Source of the DNA: an uncultured Clostridium sp.
GTDB lineage: Bacteria > Bacillota > Clostridia > Clostridiales > Clostridiaceae
Reading direction: 5' to 3'
Length of the DNA: 16,951 bases
NCBI RefSeq assembly: GCF_937920395.1
Contig: NZ_CALEVF010000373.1
Coordinates: 1-16,951, forward strand
Shown here: in pieces, positions 1 through 7,829 of the stretch
Layout: every line of letters starts with the position of its first letter
How positions within the stretch are numbered: the first letter of the stretch is position 1
The notes under the pieces: model-generated
The model's database searches: none
What the model was told of the DNA's origin: nothing
Seen by the model: only the letters and a program-made list of their open reading frames with translations
Program-made: the position numbers and the translations under genes

Positions 1-2640
1 GAGTCTTAATTAATGAACTCTCAGTCGCTCCTAACATAGGGGCGTGGATTGAAATTATTATGCTATAATTATAACACTAAACAGTATTGTCGCTCCTAAC
101 ATAGGGGCGTGGATTGAAATACTAATAAAAGTAGATGGAACAACACTCTATGACGTCGCTCCTAACATAGGGGCGTGGATTGAAATACTTAGTACAGACG
201 TATGACTCCGTCGGGTCAGTTGTCGCTCCTAACATAGGGGCGTGGATTGAAATTACAGCACCATTTAGTACGTCCGTATTTAATAGTGTCGCTCCTAACA
301 TAGGGGCGTGGATTGAAATTTAATTTGCTAACTATAGCATTCAAGGTTGTTTCAGTCGCTCCTAACATAGGGGCGTGGATTGAAATTCGACGGCTTCCAT
401 CTCTTATCTTTATATACTTCTGTCGCTCCTAACATAGGGGCGTGGATTGAAATATTAAGTTAGTTGCGTCATAGGAAAAAATTGTCAGTCGCTCCTAACA
501 TAGGGGCGTGGATTGAAATATAGTAATACACGATGTAGGAGCAACGGGGTCTAGTCGCTCCTAACATAGGGGCGTGGATTGAAATATTTACTGCTTTAAA
601 TGTATCAATTGCTACTACCGTCGCTCCTAACATAGGGGCGTGGATTGAAATCCTAACGTAAAAGTAGCACTATTATATATTTATACGTCGCTCCTAACAT
701 AGGGGCGTGGATTGAAATTTAGAGTAATAGGTATGACAATAGATATAAATATAGTCGCTCCTAACATAGGGGCGTGGATTGAAATAAAGAGCATATGCAA
801 CCACAGTATTAAAAGTAGCGTCGCTCCTAACATAGGGGCGTGGATTGAAATTTATATCTTCTTCTGGCATTTTAATTGGTATGCAGTCGCTCCTAACATA
901 GGGGCGTGGATTGAAATTTACCACGTCCTCTCCTCCTCTTATGCTTCCTAACGTCGCTCCTAACATAGGGGCGTGGATTGAAATCATGATGCTAGGTTTG
1001 ATGTATGTGGGTTGATAAGTCGCTCCTAACATAGGGGCGTGGATTGAAATAGTTTCAACAAGTCTATGAGTATTATAAGCACTAGGTCGCTCCTAACATA
1101 GGGGCGTGGATTGAAATTAATGCAATCAAGCACGTAGATAATAAAGGTGTGTCGCTCCTAACATAGGGGCGTGGATTGAAATTAGTATAGAAAATGAGAT
1201 ATTAATTGGCGATAAAGTCGCTCCTAACATAGGGGCGTGGATTGAAATTCTTATCACATCACCACCACTGCCAACACCATGGTCGCTCCTAACATAGGGG
1301 CGTGGATTGAAATTAGCTCCATTCGTGCCTTCAATCTAGCTAACATAGGTCGCTCCTAACATAGGGGCGTGGATTGAAATTCATTAATACTCTACTTGGC
1401 TGCTGAATGAAATGTCGCTCCTAACATAGGGGCGTGGATTGAAATTTAGATGAATTACAGGCGCTTTATTTGTGCTTAAAGTCGCTCCTAACATAGGGGC
1501 GTGGATTGAAATGTATATTCATGCGACATTATTAGTGATGTTGTTAAGTCGCTCCTAACATAGGGGCGTGGATTGAAATAGTTGTGTTGGCATAACTTAC
1601 TGGTAAGTGGTGCGGTCGCTCCTAACATAGGGGCGTGGATTGAAATCAACTAAGAACAAGCAACAACTACACATAGCATAGTCGCTCCTAACATAGGGGC
1701 GTGGATTGAAATTGGTACACATTGGAGAGACAATGATGTATTATTTGTCGCTCCTAACATAGGGGCGTGGATTGAAATTTACTTTGATAGCGATATTAAT
1801 ATAGGAACAATTGTCGCTCCTAACATAGGGGCGTGGATTGAAATATTTTTAAACCAAGCGGGCACAGCCTGGGATAGCGTCGCTCCTAACATAGGGGCGT
1901 GGATTGAAATCTATTGGTGGATTAAACCCAGTAATCACTGCACCAGGTCGCTCCTAACATAGGGGCGTGGATTGAAATTAACTATATGAATAAGGATAAT
2001 ATTAGAGTATATGTCGCTCCTAACATAGGGGCGTGGATTGAAATTCTACTATACAAGTAGGAGCTTCTGATGTGTGGGGTCGCTCCTAACATAGGGGCGT
2101 GGATTGAAATTTTAATTCTCTTTGTTCATCTGCCAGTACGTTAATGTCGCTCCTAACATAGGGGCGTGGATTGAAATTTTCATCCAACTTCTCATTTCTG
2201 CTTGTGCTTTAGTCGCTCCTAACATAGGGGCGTGGATTGAAATAGTTAGTACTTGTCCTACCCATAACATAAATTTAGGTCGCTCCTAACATAGGGGCGT
2301 GGATTGAAATATATAGAACGCTTTGATATTGTTATGTAAGTATAGTCGCTCCTAACATAGGGGCGTGGATTGAAATTCCTTGGCACTTTGATAAGTTAGC
2401 AAATAAAAGGTCGCTCCTAACATAGGGGCGTGGATTGAAATTTTTAACCAATGTGTAAAATCATTTAAATATAAAAGTCGCTCCTAACATAGGGGCGTGG
2501 ATTGAAATATAATTAGCATCAGCTTTTAAAAGTTTATGTATAGTCGCTCCTAACATAGGGGCGTGGATTGAAATATATCAAGGGTGGGTTAGACCAAGAG
2601 AAGCTGATGTCGCTCCTAACATAGGGGCGTGGATTGAAAT

Positions 2641-2906
2641 ATTTAGTTCGTTCATTATTGCACCAACCTTTTAAAGTCGCTCCTAACATAGGGGCGTGGA
2701 TTGAAATTAAGAAAGAAATCAATTCCAGAAGTTGTTGAAAGGTCGCTCCTAACATAGGGGCGTGGATTGAAATATTTAGTTCGTTCATTATTGCACCAAC
2801 CTTTTAAAGTCGCTCCTAACATAGGGGCGTGGATTGAAATTAAGAAAGAAATCAATTCCAGAAGTTGTTGAAAGGTCGCTCCTAACATAGGGGCGTGGAT
2901 TGAAAT
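2641..2906 (+). repeat. Tandem duplication of a two-spacer unit inside the CRISPR array
   Basis: The 133-bp block 2641-2773 (35-nt spacer, repeat, 34-nt spacer, repeat) is followed directly by an identical block at 2774-2906. The spacers at 2641-2675 and 2774-2808 are the same, as are those at 2708-2741 and 2841-2874. This is expected from unequal recombination or replication slippage between repeats, not from two independent acquisitions. Confidence 0.95.
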
Positions 2907-2940
2907 ATTTACTATCTTATACATAGTCGGCTTACTAATG

Positions 2941-2973
2941 GTCGCTCCTAACATAGGGGGCGTGGATTGAAAT
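2941..2973 (+). repeat. CRISPR repeat variant with one extra G (33 bp)
   Basis: This repeat has five Gs where the consensus has four, making it 33 bp. It is the fifth repeat from the array's trailer end. A nearby repeat at 3074-3105 has C to A at position 12. Repeats further left match the consensus as far as I can read. Confidence 0.9.
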
Positions 2974-3208
2974 AATAAATTATATCCTAACCTGGAACTC
3001 TACAGAGGTCGCTCCTAACATAGGGGCGTGGATTGAAATAGGCTGAAAGAGTATATTTAGGCGATACGATTGGGTCGCTCCTAAAATAGGGGCGTGGATT
3101 GAAATTAGAAGATTAAAATGCAATAGTAAAACTAAATCAAGTCGCTCCTAACATAGGGGCGTGGATTGAAATATTAGATGTAAGGTCATTATCTTCACGT
3201 AAAGCCCG

Positions 3209-3240
3209 GTCGCTCTTTACATAGAAATGTGGATTGAAAT
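3209..3240 (+). repeat. Degenerate terminal CRISPR repeat
   Basis: The last repeat differs from consensus at six positions (8, 10 and 17-20) but keeps the first seven bases and the 3' GTGGATTGAAAT. The changes remove most of the CGCTCC/GGGGCG stem. A degenerate last repeat is the usual sign of the leader-distal end, so it supports left-to-right transcription. Confidence 0.95.
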
Positions 3241-3358
3241 TGTTGATAAATCTCCTCCATATTTTTCAAAAAGTGTTTGACGATATTTCTGACAACCTTT
3301 ATATAATAATTCTAAATTAGCAATCGTTCATGTTCACCTAATTTAATTAAAGAGATAG

Positions 3359-3394
3359 TATCGTATGAAAGGGTTATGGCCCTAATAAACGATA
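3359..3394 (+). repeat. Nested inverted repeat (hairpin)
   Basis: The arms TATCGT (3359-3364) and ACGATA (3389-3394) enclose AGGG (3370-3373) and CCCT (3380-3383), with symmetric 5-nt internal loops and a 6-nt apical loop. No T-tract follows, so it is not a classic terminator. It abuts the 50-bp palindromic element at 3396. It could be part of a structured transcript or of a mobile-element end; function unknown. Confidence 0.5.
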
Positions 3395-3395
3395 T

Positions 3396-3445
3396 AAGCA
3401 AGCAAGACAGAGTATTCATAGTGGATGCCCTGTTTAGTTTGTCTT
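3396..3445 (+). repeat. Palindromic 50-bp intergenic element, copy 1
   Basis: This element matches 4388-4437 at 43 of 50 positions without gaps. It folds into a hairpin: outer stem AAGACA/TGTCTT and inner stem CAGAGTATTC against GGATGCCCTG with one mismatch. It lies 155 bp after the CRISPR array and 435 bp before the deformylase-like gene. Confidence 0.75.
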
Positions 3446-3637
3446 AATGGAAGTTAAATTGTTTATGGATAAAATAAAATTTTATATACCCAAATAAAGT
3501 ATATGTGGTAAAATAACTAAGTCTTTGTAAAATGTAGAATAAAATATATTATATGACTATACCTGGTGTGTTAATTAGTTATACAGTAATAGAAATAAGA
3601 TATCAATGATGAATCATCAAATTATAGACGAAGAAGA

Positions 3638-3781
3638 ATGAATATTTTATATGAAAATGAAGAAAGTGTTTATGGTAAGAATATTAAATTAGTATGTACA
3701 AGAGCAGCAGGCTATGAAGCATATAGAACAAATACTAATGGAAGTTATTCTGTAAATGAAAGAACATCAAGTCTTTTATAA
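3638..3781 (+). pseudogene. 47-codon ORF, possible gene remnant
   Basis: An ATG at 3638 opens 47 codons ending in TAA at 3779-3781; the protein begins MNILYENEESVYGKN. No good Shine-Dalgarno sequence precedes the start. The frame is open for another 13 codons upstream (stop at 3596-3598) without a better start. I do not recognise the protein. Its composition is credible for coding DNA, so it may be the C-terminal stub of a lost gene. It could also be a chance ORF. Confidence 0.2.
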
Positions 3782-3818
3782 AATGATCTATTACTAGTAT
3801 TAATATGTCAGTAGTTAT

Positions 3819-3843
3819 AGAACAGAACAGAATAGAATAGAAC
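3819..3843. repeat. Pentanucleotide microsatellite (AGAAC/AGAAT x5)
   Basis: Five consecutive 5-bp units occur: two AGAAC, two AGAAT, one AGAAC. They end 21 bp before the ribosome binding site of the deformylase-like gene (AAAGGGG, 3865-3871). Slippage here could change promoter or leader spacing, but nothing shows that this matters. Confidence 0.8.
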
Positions 3844-3880
3844 ATAATAAAAAAGACAAATATTAAAGGGGTAAAAACAT

Positions 3881-4291
3881 ATGGTTAGATTAGTTATGAA
3901 AGATATATTCTTTCTTAATCAAAAATCAGAACTTGCTACAAAAGCAGATGTTCAGGTAATTCACGATTTGATTGACACACTTAAAGTAAATAAGGAAGCC
4001 TGTGTAGGGATGGCAGCTAATATGATTGGTGTAAAAAAAAGAATTATTGTGATCAGTATGGGTGATATTAACGTTCCGATGATTAACCCTGTGATAGTGA
4101 ATAAATCGGGTCAATATGAAACGGAAGAAGGGTGTCTTTCACTTATAGGAGTTAGAAAAACTAATAGATTCAAGGAGATAGAAGTAGAGTATTTTGATTC
4201 GGGATTTAAGAAGCGAAGGGGAAAATACTCAGGATGGATTGCTCAAATTATTCAACATGAAGTAGACCATTGTGATGGGATAATCATATAA
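3881..4291 (+). CDS. Peptide deformylase-like protein
   Basis: The 136-residue product belongs to the peptide deformylase family, cytosolic metallohydrolases that remove the formyl group from the initiator Met of new proteins. The metal-site motifs are present: EGCLS (residues 83-87, ligand Cys85) and HEVDH (126-130, ligands His126 and His130, catalytic Glu127). Motif 1, normally GxGLAAxQ, reads VGMAANMIG (42-50), so the conserved Gln that stabilises the oxyanion is Met48. The protein is shorter than the usual 150-170 residues and stops soon after the HEVDH helix. The start has AAAGGGG at 3865-3871, 9 nt upstream; Met6 is an alternative but poorer start. It stands alone between two copies of a palindromic element. 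It is probably an accessory deformylase paralogue; the activity is uncertain because of the Gln to Met change. Confidence 0.88.
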   Translation: MVRLVMKDIFFLNQKSELATKADVQVIHDLIDTLKVNKEACVGMAANMIGVKKRIIVISMGDINVPMINPVIVNKSGQYETEEGCLSLIGVRKTNRFKEIEVEYFDSGFKKRRGKYSGWIAQIIQHEVDHCDGIII

Positions 4292-4387
4292 AAAAAACGA
4301 TAAGATAGTTGTTCAAGGTGTGTTTATTACTTTTATTTTCTATTGTTTTATTAGCCAACGTTTTTATAAATGCTTTGGTAGATGTTG

Positions 4388-4437
4388 AAGCAACCAAGAC
4401 AGAGTATTCATAATTGATGCTCTGTATATTTTGCCTT
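4388..4437 (+). repeat. Palindromic 50-bp intergenic element, copy 2
   Basis: This is the second copy of the element at 3396-3445, in the same orientation. The inner stem CAGAGTATT/GATGCTCTG is paired throughout here; one substitution (C to T at element position 34) restores a pair that is mismatched in copy 1. It lies about 100 bp after the deformylase-like gene. Confidence 0.75.
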
Positions 4438-4457
4438 GAGATTTTAATTATAAAACT

Positions 4458-4491
4458 GCACAGGTTATAGTACCTGTGCTTTTAGTTTTTT
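4458..4491 (+). terminator. Intrinsic terminator after the deformylase-like gene
   Basis: The perfect 7-bp stem GCACAGG/CCTGTGC has an 8-nt loop and is followed by TTTTAGTTTTTT. It should end transcription from the deformylase-like gene, 167 bp after its stop codon, so the palindromic element copy 2 would be in the 3' UTR. Confidence 0.85.
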
Positions 4492-4726
4492 GCTTAGGAT
4501 AAAAGATTTAATGAAATAAATTCAAAAATTAGGTTCTTTTTTCTATTTAAAGAACTATTTTAATTGCAAATACTACCTAAATAGAATACAATTTTATTAT
4601 ATTAGTTATATATTTAAGTCTTTTTTATTAGTTTATGTTAAAGTTATATAAATAGAATTTATGTTAGATATCCTATAAGTGAAGAAGTTAAAAGGTAGTT
4701 TAAATTTAAAAGGATGGTGTATTTAA
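4492..4726. other. AT-rich leader region of the ClpX-like gene
   Basis: No ORF of note occurs in this 235-bp stretch. It presumably contains the promoter of the ClpX-like gene, but it is so AT-rich that I cannot choose one -10/-35 pair with confidence. Confidence 0.5.
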
Positions 4727-5941
4727 ATGTTAAATAAACGTAGTACGATAATAAAACCACAGCAACAAGAGGAACTTTACGAAAACATAACATCGGAAGA
4801 GACAAGGGTAACAATAACACCAAAAATAATAAAAGAACTATTAGATCAGTCTATAATAGGCCAAGAAGGCGCTAAAATAGAGTTATCTATAGAATTACAT
4901 AATCATATGATAAGAATCGCAACTGGTATAGATATAGAAAAACATAATATATTACTAACTGGGCCAACAGGTACTGGTAAAACTTTATTAGCCAAAAAAT
5001 TATCAGAGATTGCTCAAGTCCCATTTGTTATTGGCGATGCTACAAGTTTGACCGAGGCTGGATATGTTGGTGATGATATTGAGAGTATGATATACTCACT
5101 TTTAGTAAGGGCAGATGGCGATATTGAACTTGCACAGAAAGGAATTGTATTTATTGATGAACTTGATAAGATAGCCAAAAAGGGTGAAACAATGACTATT
5201 ACAAGAGATGTATCAGGTGAAGGAGTTCAACAAGGTTTACTTAAGATGGTTGAAGGTAGTGTTGTTAGAGTGCCAGAAGGTGGAGGACGCAAAAATCCCA
5301 CAAGTAAAATGATTGAAATAAATACAACTAATATTTTATTTATTGCAGGTGGATCTTTTGATGGTATTGAAACTATTGTTGAAAATCGTCTTAAATTTAC
5401 TCCAAATAATAGATTAAAACAGTTTAGTAAGCCAGGAGTTGTTAGAAAACTAGGCTTTAATGTATCTGACACTGTAGAATCAACTGTAAAGAATTATGAA
5501 AAAGATTATGAATATACAAAGTATCTTAGATCAAATATAATTAAAAAAGATTTACAGGAGTTTGGATTAATTCCAGAGTTACTTGGTAGATTTCAGGTAT
5601 TGTCAAATCTAGATCCATTATCAAGAGATGATCTTATTGAGGTACTTAAGCTTGATACTAGTGTATTTGAACAGTATAGAAAGATATTTGCTTATTTGGG
5701 TAAAAATCTTGAGTTTAACGATAATTGCTTTGAAGCAATTGCAGATATTGCTATTGAAGAAAAGATGGGTGCTAGGGGACTCGTTAGTATTGTCTCAAGA
5801 GTTTTAAGAGATTTAAGATATAATGCTCCTTCAGAAGACACTAAAGATTACTATGTGGATAAAGACTATATACTTAATGTTTATGGTAAGCTAAATGAGG
5901 CATTGCCTATAACAACTGATATAGAAGCTAAAGTAGAATAA
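4727..5941 (+). CDS. ClpX-like AAA+ ATPase lacking the N-terminal zinc-binding domain
   Basis: This 404-residue protein has a full ClpX-type AAA+ module: Walker A GPTGTGKT (79-86), pore-1 loop GYVGDD (112-117), Walker B VFIDELD (141-147), pore-2 segment DVSGEGVQQGLLKMVEG (161-177), GGRKN in the place of the RKH loop (186-190), arginine-finger region LLGRFQV (285-291) and sensor-2 GARGL (348-352). ClpX unfolds proteins and feeds them to ClpP. Normal ClpX starts with a four-Cys zinc domain for adaptor and substrate binding; here the first 30 residues have no Cys. The segment between ENRL (219-222) and LGF (242-244) appears longer than usual. LGF lies where ClpX has its IGF ClpP-docking tripeptide, so ClpP partnership is possible. 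GRF replaces the usual GRL. The RBS is AGGATGG at 4711-4717. It is probably a paralogue of the housekeeping clpX, working alone or with special substrates. Monocistronic by context. Confidence 0.9.
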   Translation: MLNKRSTIIKPQQQEELYENITSEETRVTITPKIIKELLDQSIIGQEGAKIELSIELHNHMIRIATGIDIEKHNILLTGPTGTGKTLLAKKLSEIAQVPFVIGDATSLTEAGYVGDDIESMIYSLLVRADGDIELAQKGIVFIDELDKIAKKGETMTITRDVSGEGVQQGLLKMVEGSVVRVPEGGGRKNPTSKMIEINTTNILFIAGGSFDGIETIVENRLKFTPNNRLKQFSKPGVVRKLGFNVSDTVESTVKNYEKDYEYTKYLRSNIIKKDLQEFGLIPELLGRFQVLSNLDPLSRDDLIEVLKLDTSVFEQYRKIFAYLGKNLEFNDNCFEAIADIAIEEKMGARGLVSIVSRVLRDLRYNAPSEDTKDYYVDKDYILNVYGKLNEALPITTDIEAKVE

Positions 5942-6007
5942 CAAGTAGTAGGAGAATCACTATAAGTTTCAAAGCAATATATTGAATACTTTTAGTGAAT
6001 TGAAAAA

Positions 6008-6115
6008 ATGCTTGAGCCATTACCTGATGAGAGATCACTAGAACTAATCCCCAAAATGAAAAAAGATATTCATAAACCAAATTTTTTATTAATTAAAGCT
6101 GTAAAAATACAATAA
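6008..6115 (+). pseudogene. 35-codon ORF, probable gene fragment
   Basis: The ATG at 6008 gives a 35-residue product (MLEPLPDERSLELIPKM...) with no ribosome binding site. The same frame upstream reads protein-like sequence (VSKQYIEYF) broken by stops at 5963-5965 and a double stop just before the ORF. This looks like the decayed end of a former gene. I do not recognise the family and a chance ORF is possible. Confidence 0.25.
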
Positions 6116-6163
6116 TATAGATATAAGGGACTAAGTCTTAAGATCTGTAGATACATAAACAAA

Positions 6164-6192
6164 TTGACTAAATTGTTACTATATGATATTCT
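6164..6192 (+). promoter_or_regulatory. Sigma-A promoter of the hydrogenase gene
   Basis: The -35 box TTGACT (6164-6169) is separated by 17 bp from the -10 box TATTCT (6187-6192), which has an extended TGA just upstream. Transcription should start near 6199, giving a leader of about 50 nt. Confidence 0.65.
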
Positions 6193-6249
6193 ATCGTTGA
6201 ATAAATATATATAGTTTTTATAAATATTAAAGCATAAAAAGGAGTTATA

Positions 6250-7770
6250 ATGAAATACGAATATAAAACACTTGCTGATATTAGACACAAGGTTTTTACT
6301 GCTGTAAGTAAAATGGCTTTTGAAGACAATTTAAAAGATATGGGAAATATTCCATATGAGATTATTCCTGGAGATGTGGATAAGTTTAGAGAAAATACAT
6401 TCATTGGAAGAGCAGTAGTTAGTGAGCGAATCCGCTTGGCAATGGGACTAAATTTAAGACCAAGTGATAAACCAAGAGCAATTACGGAAGGGTTAGAGGA
6501 GGCAATAAAGCCTTCAAAATATTATGAACCACCGCTTGTAAATATTATAAAATTTGCTTGTAATGCTTGCCCAACAAATAGCTATGAAGTTACAAATATG
6601 TGCCGTGGCTGCCTAGCGCACCCTTGCGTAGAAGTTTGTCCTAAGAGCGCAGTTAGTATAGTTAATGGAAAAAGTTTTATTGATCAGGAAAAATGTATAA
6701 AGTGTGGTTTATGTGCTAAGGCATGCCCATATTCAGCAATAATAAAACATGAGCGCCCATGTGCCAAGGCATGCGGAGTGGATGCAATACATTCAGATGA
6801 ATATGACAGAGCATTAATAGATTATGATAAATGTGTTAGCTGTGGAATGTGTCTGGTAAATTGTCCTTTTGGAGCAATATCTGATAAAAGCCAAATATTT
6901 CAACTAATTCAAGCAATTAATCAAGGTGAAGAAGTAATTGCAATTGTAGCTCCATCATATTTAGGACAGTTTGGTAAAAATGTTGGATTTAATGATTTCA
7001 AAAGAGCGATGATTAAAATTGGATTTAAAGATGTTGTTGAAGTTGCGATTGGTGCAGATATTTGTACAATTGAGGAGGCAAATGATTTTATAGAAAATGT
7101 GCCTAAAAAACTTTCATTTATGGGTACTTCATGCTGCCCTGCGTGGTCTGTTATGGCTAAAAATTTATATCCGGAGTATGCCGAAAATATTTCAATGACT
7201 TTAACTCCAATGGTTTTTGCTGCTAGATTTGTGAGAGAAAAACATAAAGATGCAAAGATTGTTTTTGTTGGGCCATGTAGTGCGAAAAAATTAGAAGCTT
7301 CTAGAAAAAGTGTAAAAAGTGAAGTGGATTTTGTAATTACGTTTGAAGAATTATCTGGAATGTTGGATGCCAAAGAAGTAGAAATAATTGGTACAGATAA
7401 GAGCTTAAATAATGAAGCAACTGGTTCTGGAAGAGGATTTGCTGTTGCAGGCGGAGTCGCTAAGGCTGTAGCTGATTTGATAGTAAAAGAGCATCCGGGA
7501 TTAGAAGTGAAGATTAAAGCTGCAAATGGACTGAGAGAATGTAGGGAAATGTGTAATGATGCCACAAGAGGAAAGTATGATGGTTATCTCCTTGAAGGAA
7601 TGGCGTGCCCGGGTGGTTGTGTAGCTGGAGCTGGGTGTATTGTCAAACCTAACGTAGCTGGTTCTCAGGTTAAACAAGCGACTAAGAATTCAGAACTTAA
7701 GATTTCAGATGAGTCTAAATATGCTGATAAGATTTACTTGTTAGATGAAAAAAGATTAGAGGAAGAATAG
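6250..7770 (+). CDS. Monomeric [FeFe]-hydrogenase (ferredoxin-type)
   Basis: The 506-residue enzyme should catalyse reversible H2 production or uptake in the cytoplasm, exchanging electrons with ferredoxin. The N-terminal half carries iron-sulfur motifs: CNAC (104-107), CRGC-x4-C-x3-C (118-130), CIKCGLCAKACP (149-160), an RPCAKAC segment (169-175) and CVSCGMCLVNCP (195-206), enough for about three [4Fe-4S] clusters. The C-terminal half has the H-cluster motifs: L1 TSCCPAW (293-299), L2 GPCSAKKLE (341-349) and L3 EGMACPGGCVAGAG (449-462), giving ligands Cys296, Cys343, Cys453 and Cys457 plus the proton-relay Cys295. L2 begins GPC instead of the MPC of classic HydA such as Clostridium pasteurianum CpI, so it belongs to another branch, probably group B; I cannot confirm that. 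The start has AAGGAG at 6239-6244. The maturases HydE, HydF and HydG are not in the window. Flanked by its own promoter and terminator, so monocistronic. Confidence 0.96.
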   Translation: MKYEYKTLADIRHKVFTAVSKMAFEDNLKDMGNIPYEIIPGDVDKFRENTFIGRAVVSERIRLAMGLNLRPSDKPRAITEGLEEAIKPSKYYEPPLVNIIKFACNACPTNSYEVTNMCRGCLAHPCVEVCPKSAVSIVNGKSFIDQEKCIKCGLCAKACPYSAIIKHERPCAKACGVDAIHSDEYDRALIDYDKCVSCGMCLVNCPFGAISDKSQIFQLIQAINQGEEVIAIVAPSYLGQFGKNVGFNDFKRAMIKIGFKDVVEVAIGADICTIEEANDFIENVPKKLSFMGTSCCPAWSVMAKNLYPEYAENISMTLTPMVFAARFVREKHKDAKIVFVGPCSAKKLEASRKSVKSEVDFVITFEELSGMLDAKEVEIIGTDKSLNNEATGSGRGFAVAGGVAKAVADLIVKEHPGLEVKIKAANGLRECREMCNDATRGKYDGYLLEGMACPGGCVAGAGCIVKPNVAGSQVKQATKNSELKISDESKYADKIYLLDEKRLEEE

Positions 7771-7795
7771 AAAATAAATATTTTTGATGCGATGG

Positions 7796-7829
7796 AACCC
7801 CCTTGAATTCAGGGGGTTTCTTTGTTTTT
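7796..7829 (+). terminator. Intrinsic terminator after the hydrogenase gene
   Basis: The perfect 8-bp stem AACCCCCT/AGGGGGTT with a 7-nt loop is followed by a T-rich run (TTTCTTTGTTTTT). It begins 25 bp after the hydrogenase stop codon. Confidence 0.93.

Larger units (their letters stand above)
24..3240 (+). CRISPR. Subtype I-C-like CRISPR array, leader-distal part (49 repeats, 48 complete spacers)
   Basis: A 32-bp repeat recurs 49 times with a period of 65-68 bp. It begins GTCGCTCCTAACATA, continues GGGGC and ends GTGGATTGAAAT. The first repeat is at 24-55 and the last at 3209-3240. Complete spacers are about 33-36 nt, mostly 34-35; bases 1-23 are the 3' end of one more spacer, so the array continues left of the window. 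The repeat can fold with CGCTCC pairing to GGGGCG. The 3' ATTGAAAT tag and the CGCTCC stem are characteristic of subtype I-C (established knowledge). Orientation is left to right: the 3' tag is on the plus strand and the repeats degenerate at the right end. No leader or cas gene is in the window; both are inferred to lie to the left. Nearly all repeats are identical, suggesting an active or recently active array. The apparent ORFs inside are repeat translations, not genes. Confidence 0.98.
3241..3880. other. AT-rich region downstream of the CRISPR array, no convincing gene
   Basis: These 640 bases hold a nested hairpin (3359-3394), a 50-bp palindromic element (3396-3445), a 47-codon ORF (3638-3781) that looks like a remnant, and a pentanucleotide microsatellite (3819-3843). 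Short ORFs such as 3553-3609 have no ribosome binding site and are probably noise. I see no cas gene, leader or anti-repeat here. Confidence 0.7.
5942..6249. other. Intergenic region with decayed ORF and hydrogenase promoter
   Basis: This 308-bp gap contains a stop-interrupted reading frame in phase with the ClpX-like gene (5942-6115) and a strong promoter (6164-6192). No clear terminator follows the ClpX-like gene; only a weak TCACTA/TAGTGA inverted repeat occurs near 5957-5995. Confidence 0.6.

Noticed and set aside
712..951. Plus-strand ORF with repeated VAPNIGAWIEI
   Set aside because: Same cause: CRISPR repeat translated in one frame where several spacers lack stops.
694..1032. Minus-strand ORF with repeated FNPRPYVRSD segments
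   Set aside because: It is a translation of CRISPR repeats and spacers; the amino-acid repeat equals the DNA repeat.
1314..1348. Spacer whose last nine bases (CTAACATAG) equal an internal part of the repeat
   Set aside because: A 9-base match is not surprising among 48 spacers and there is no second supporting feature.
2534..2954. Two overlapping minus-strand ORFs with SIHAPMLGAT repeats
   Set aside because: They are CRISPR array translations with no ribosome binding site.
6921..7565. 214-codon minus-strand ORF
   Set aside because: It lies opposite the hydrogenase gene, whose motifs are unmistakable; it has no homology-like features.
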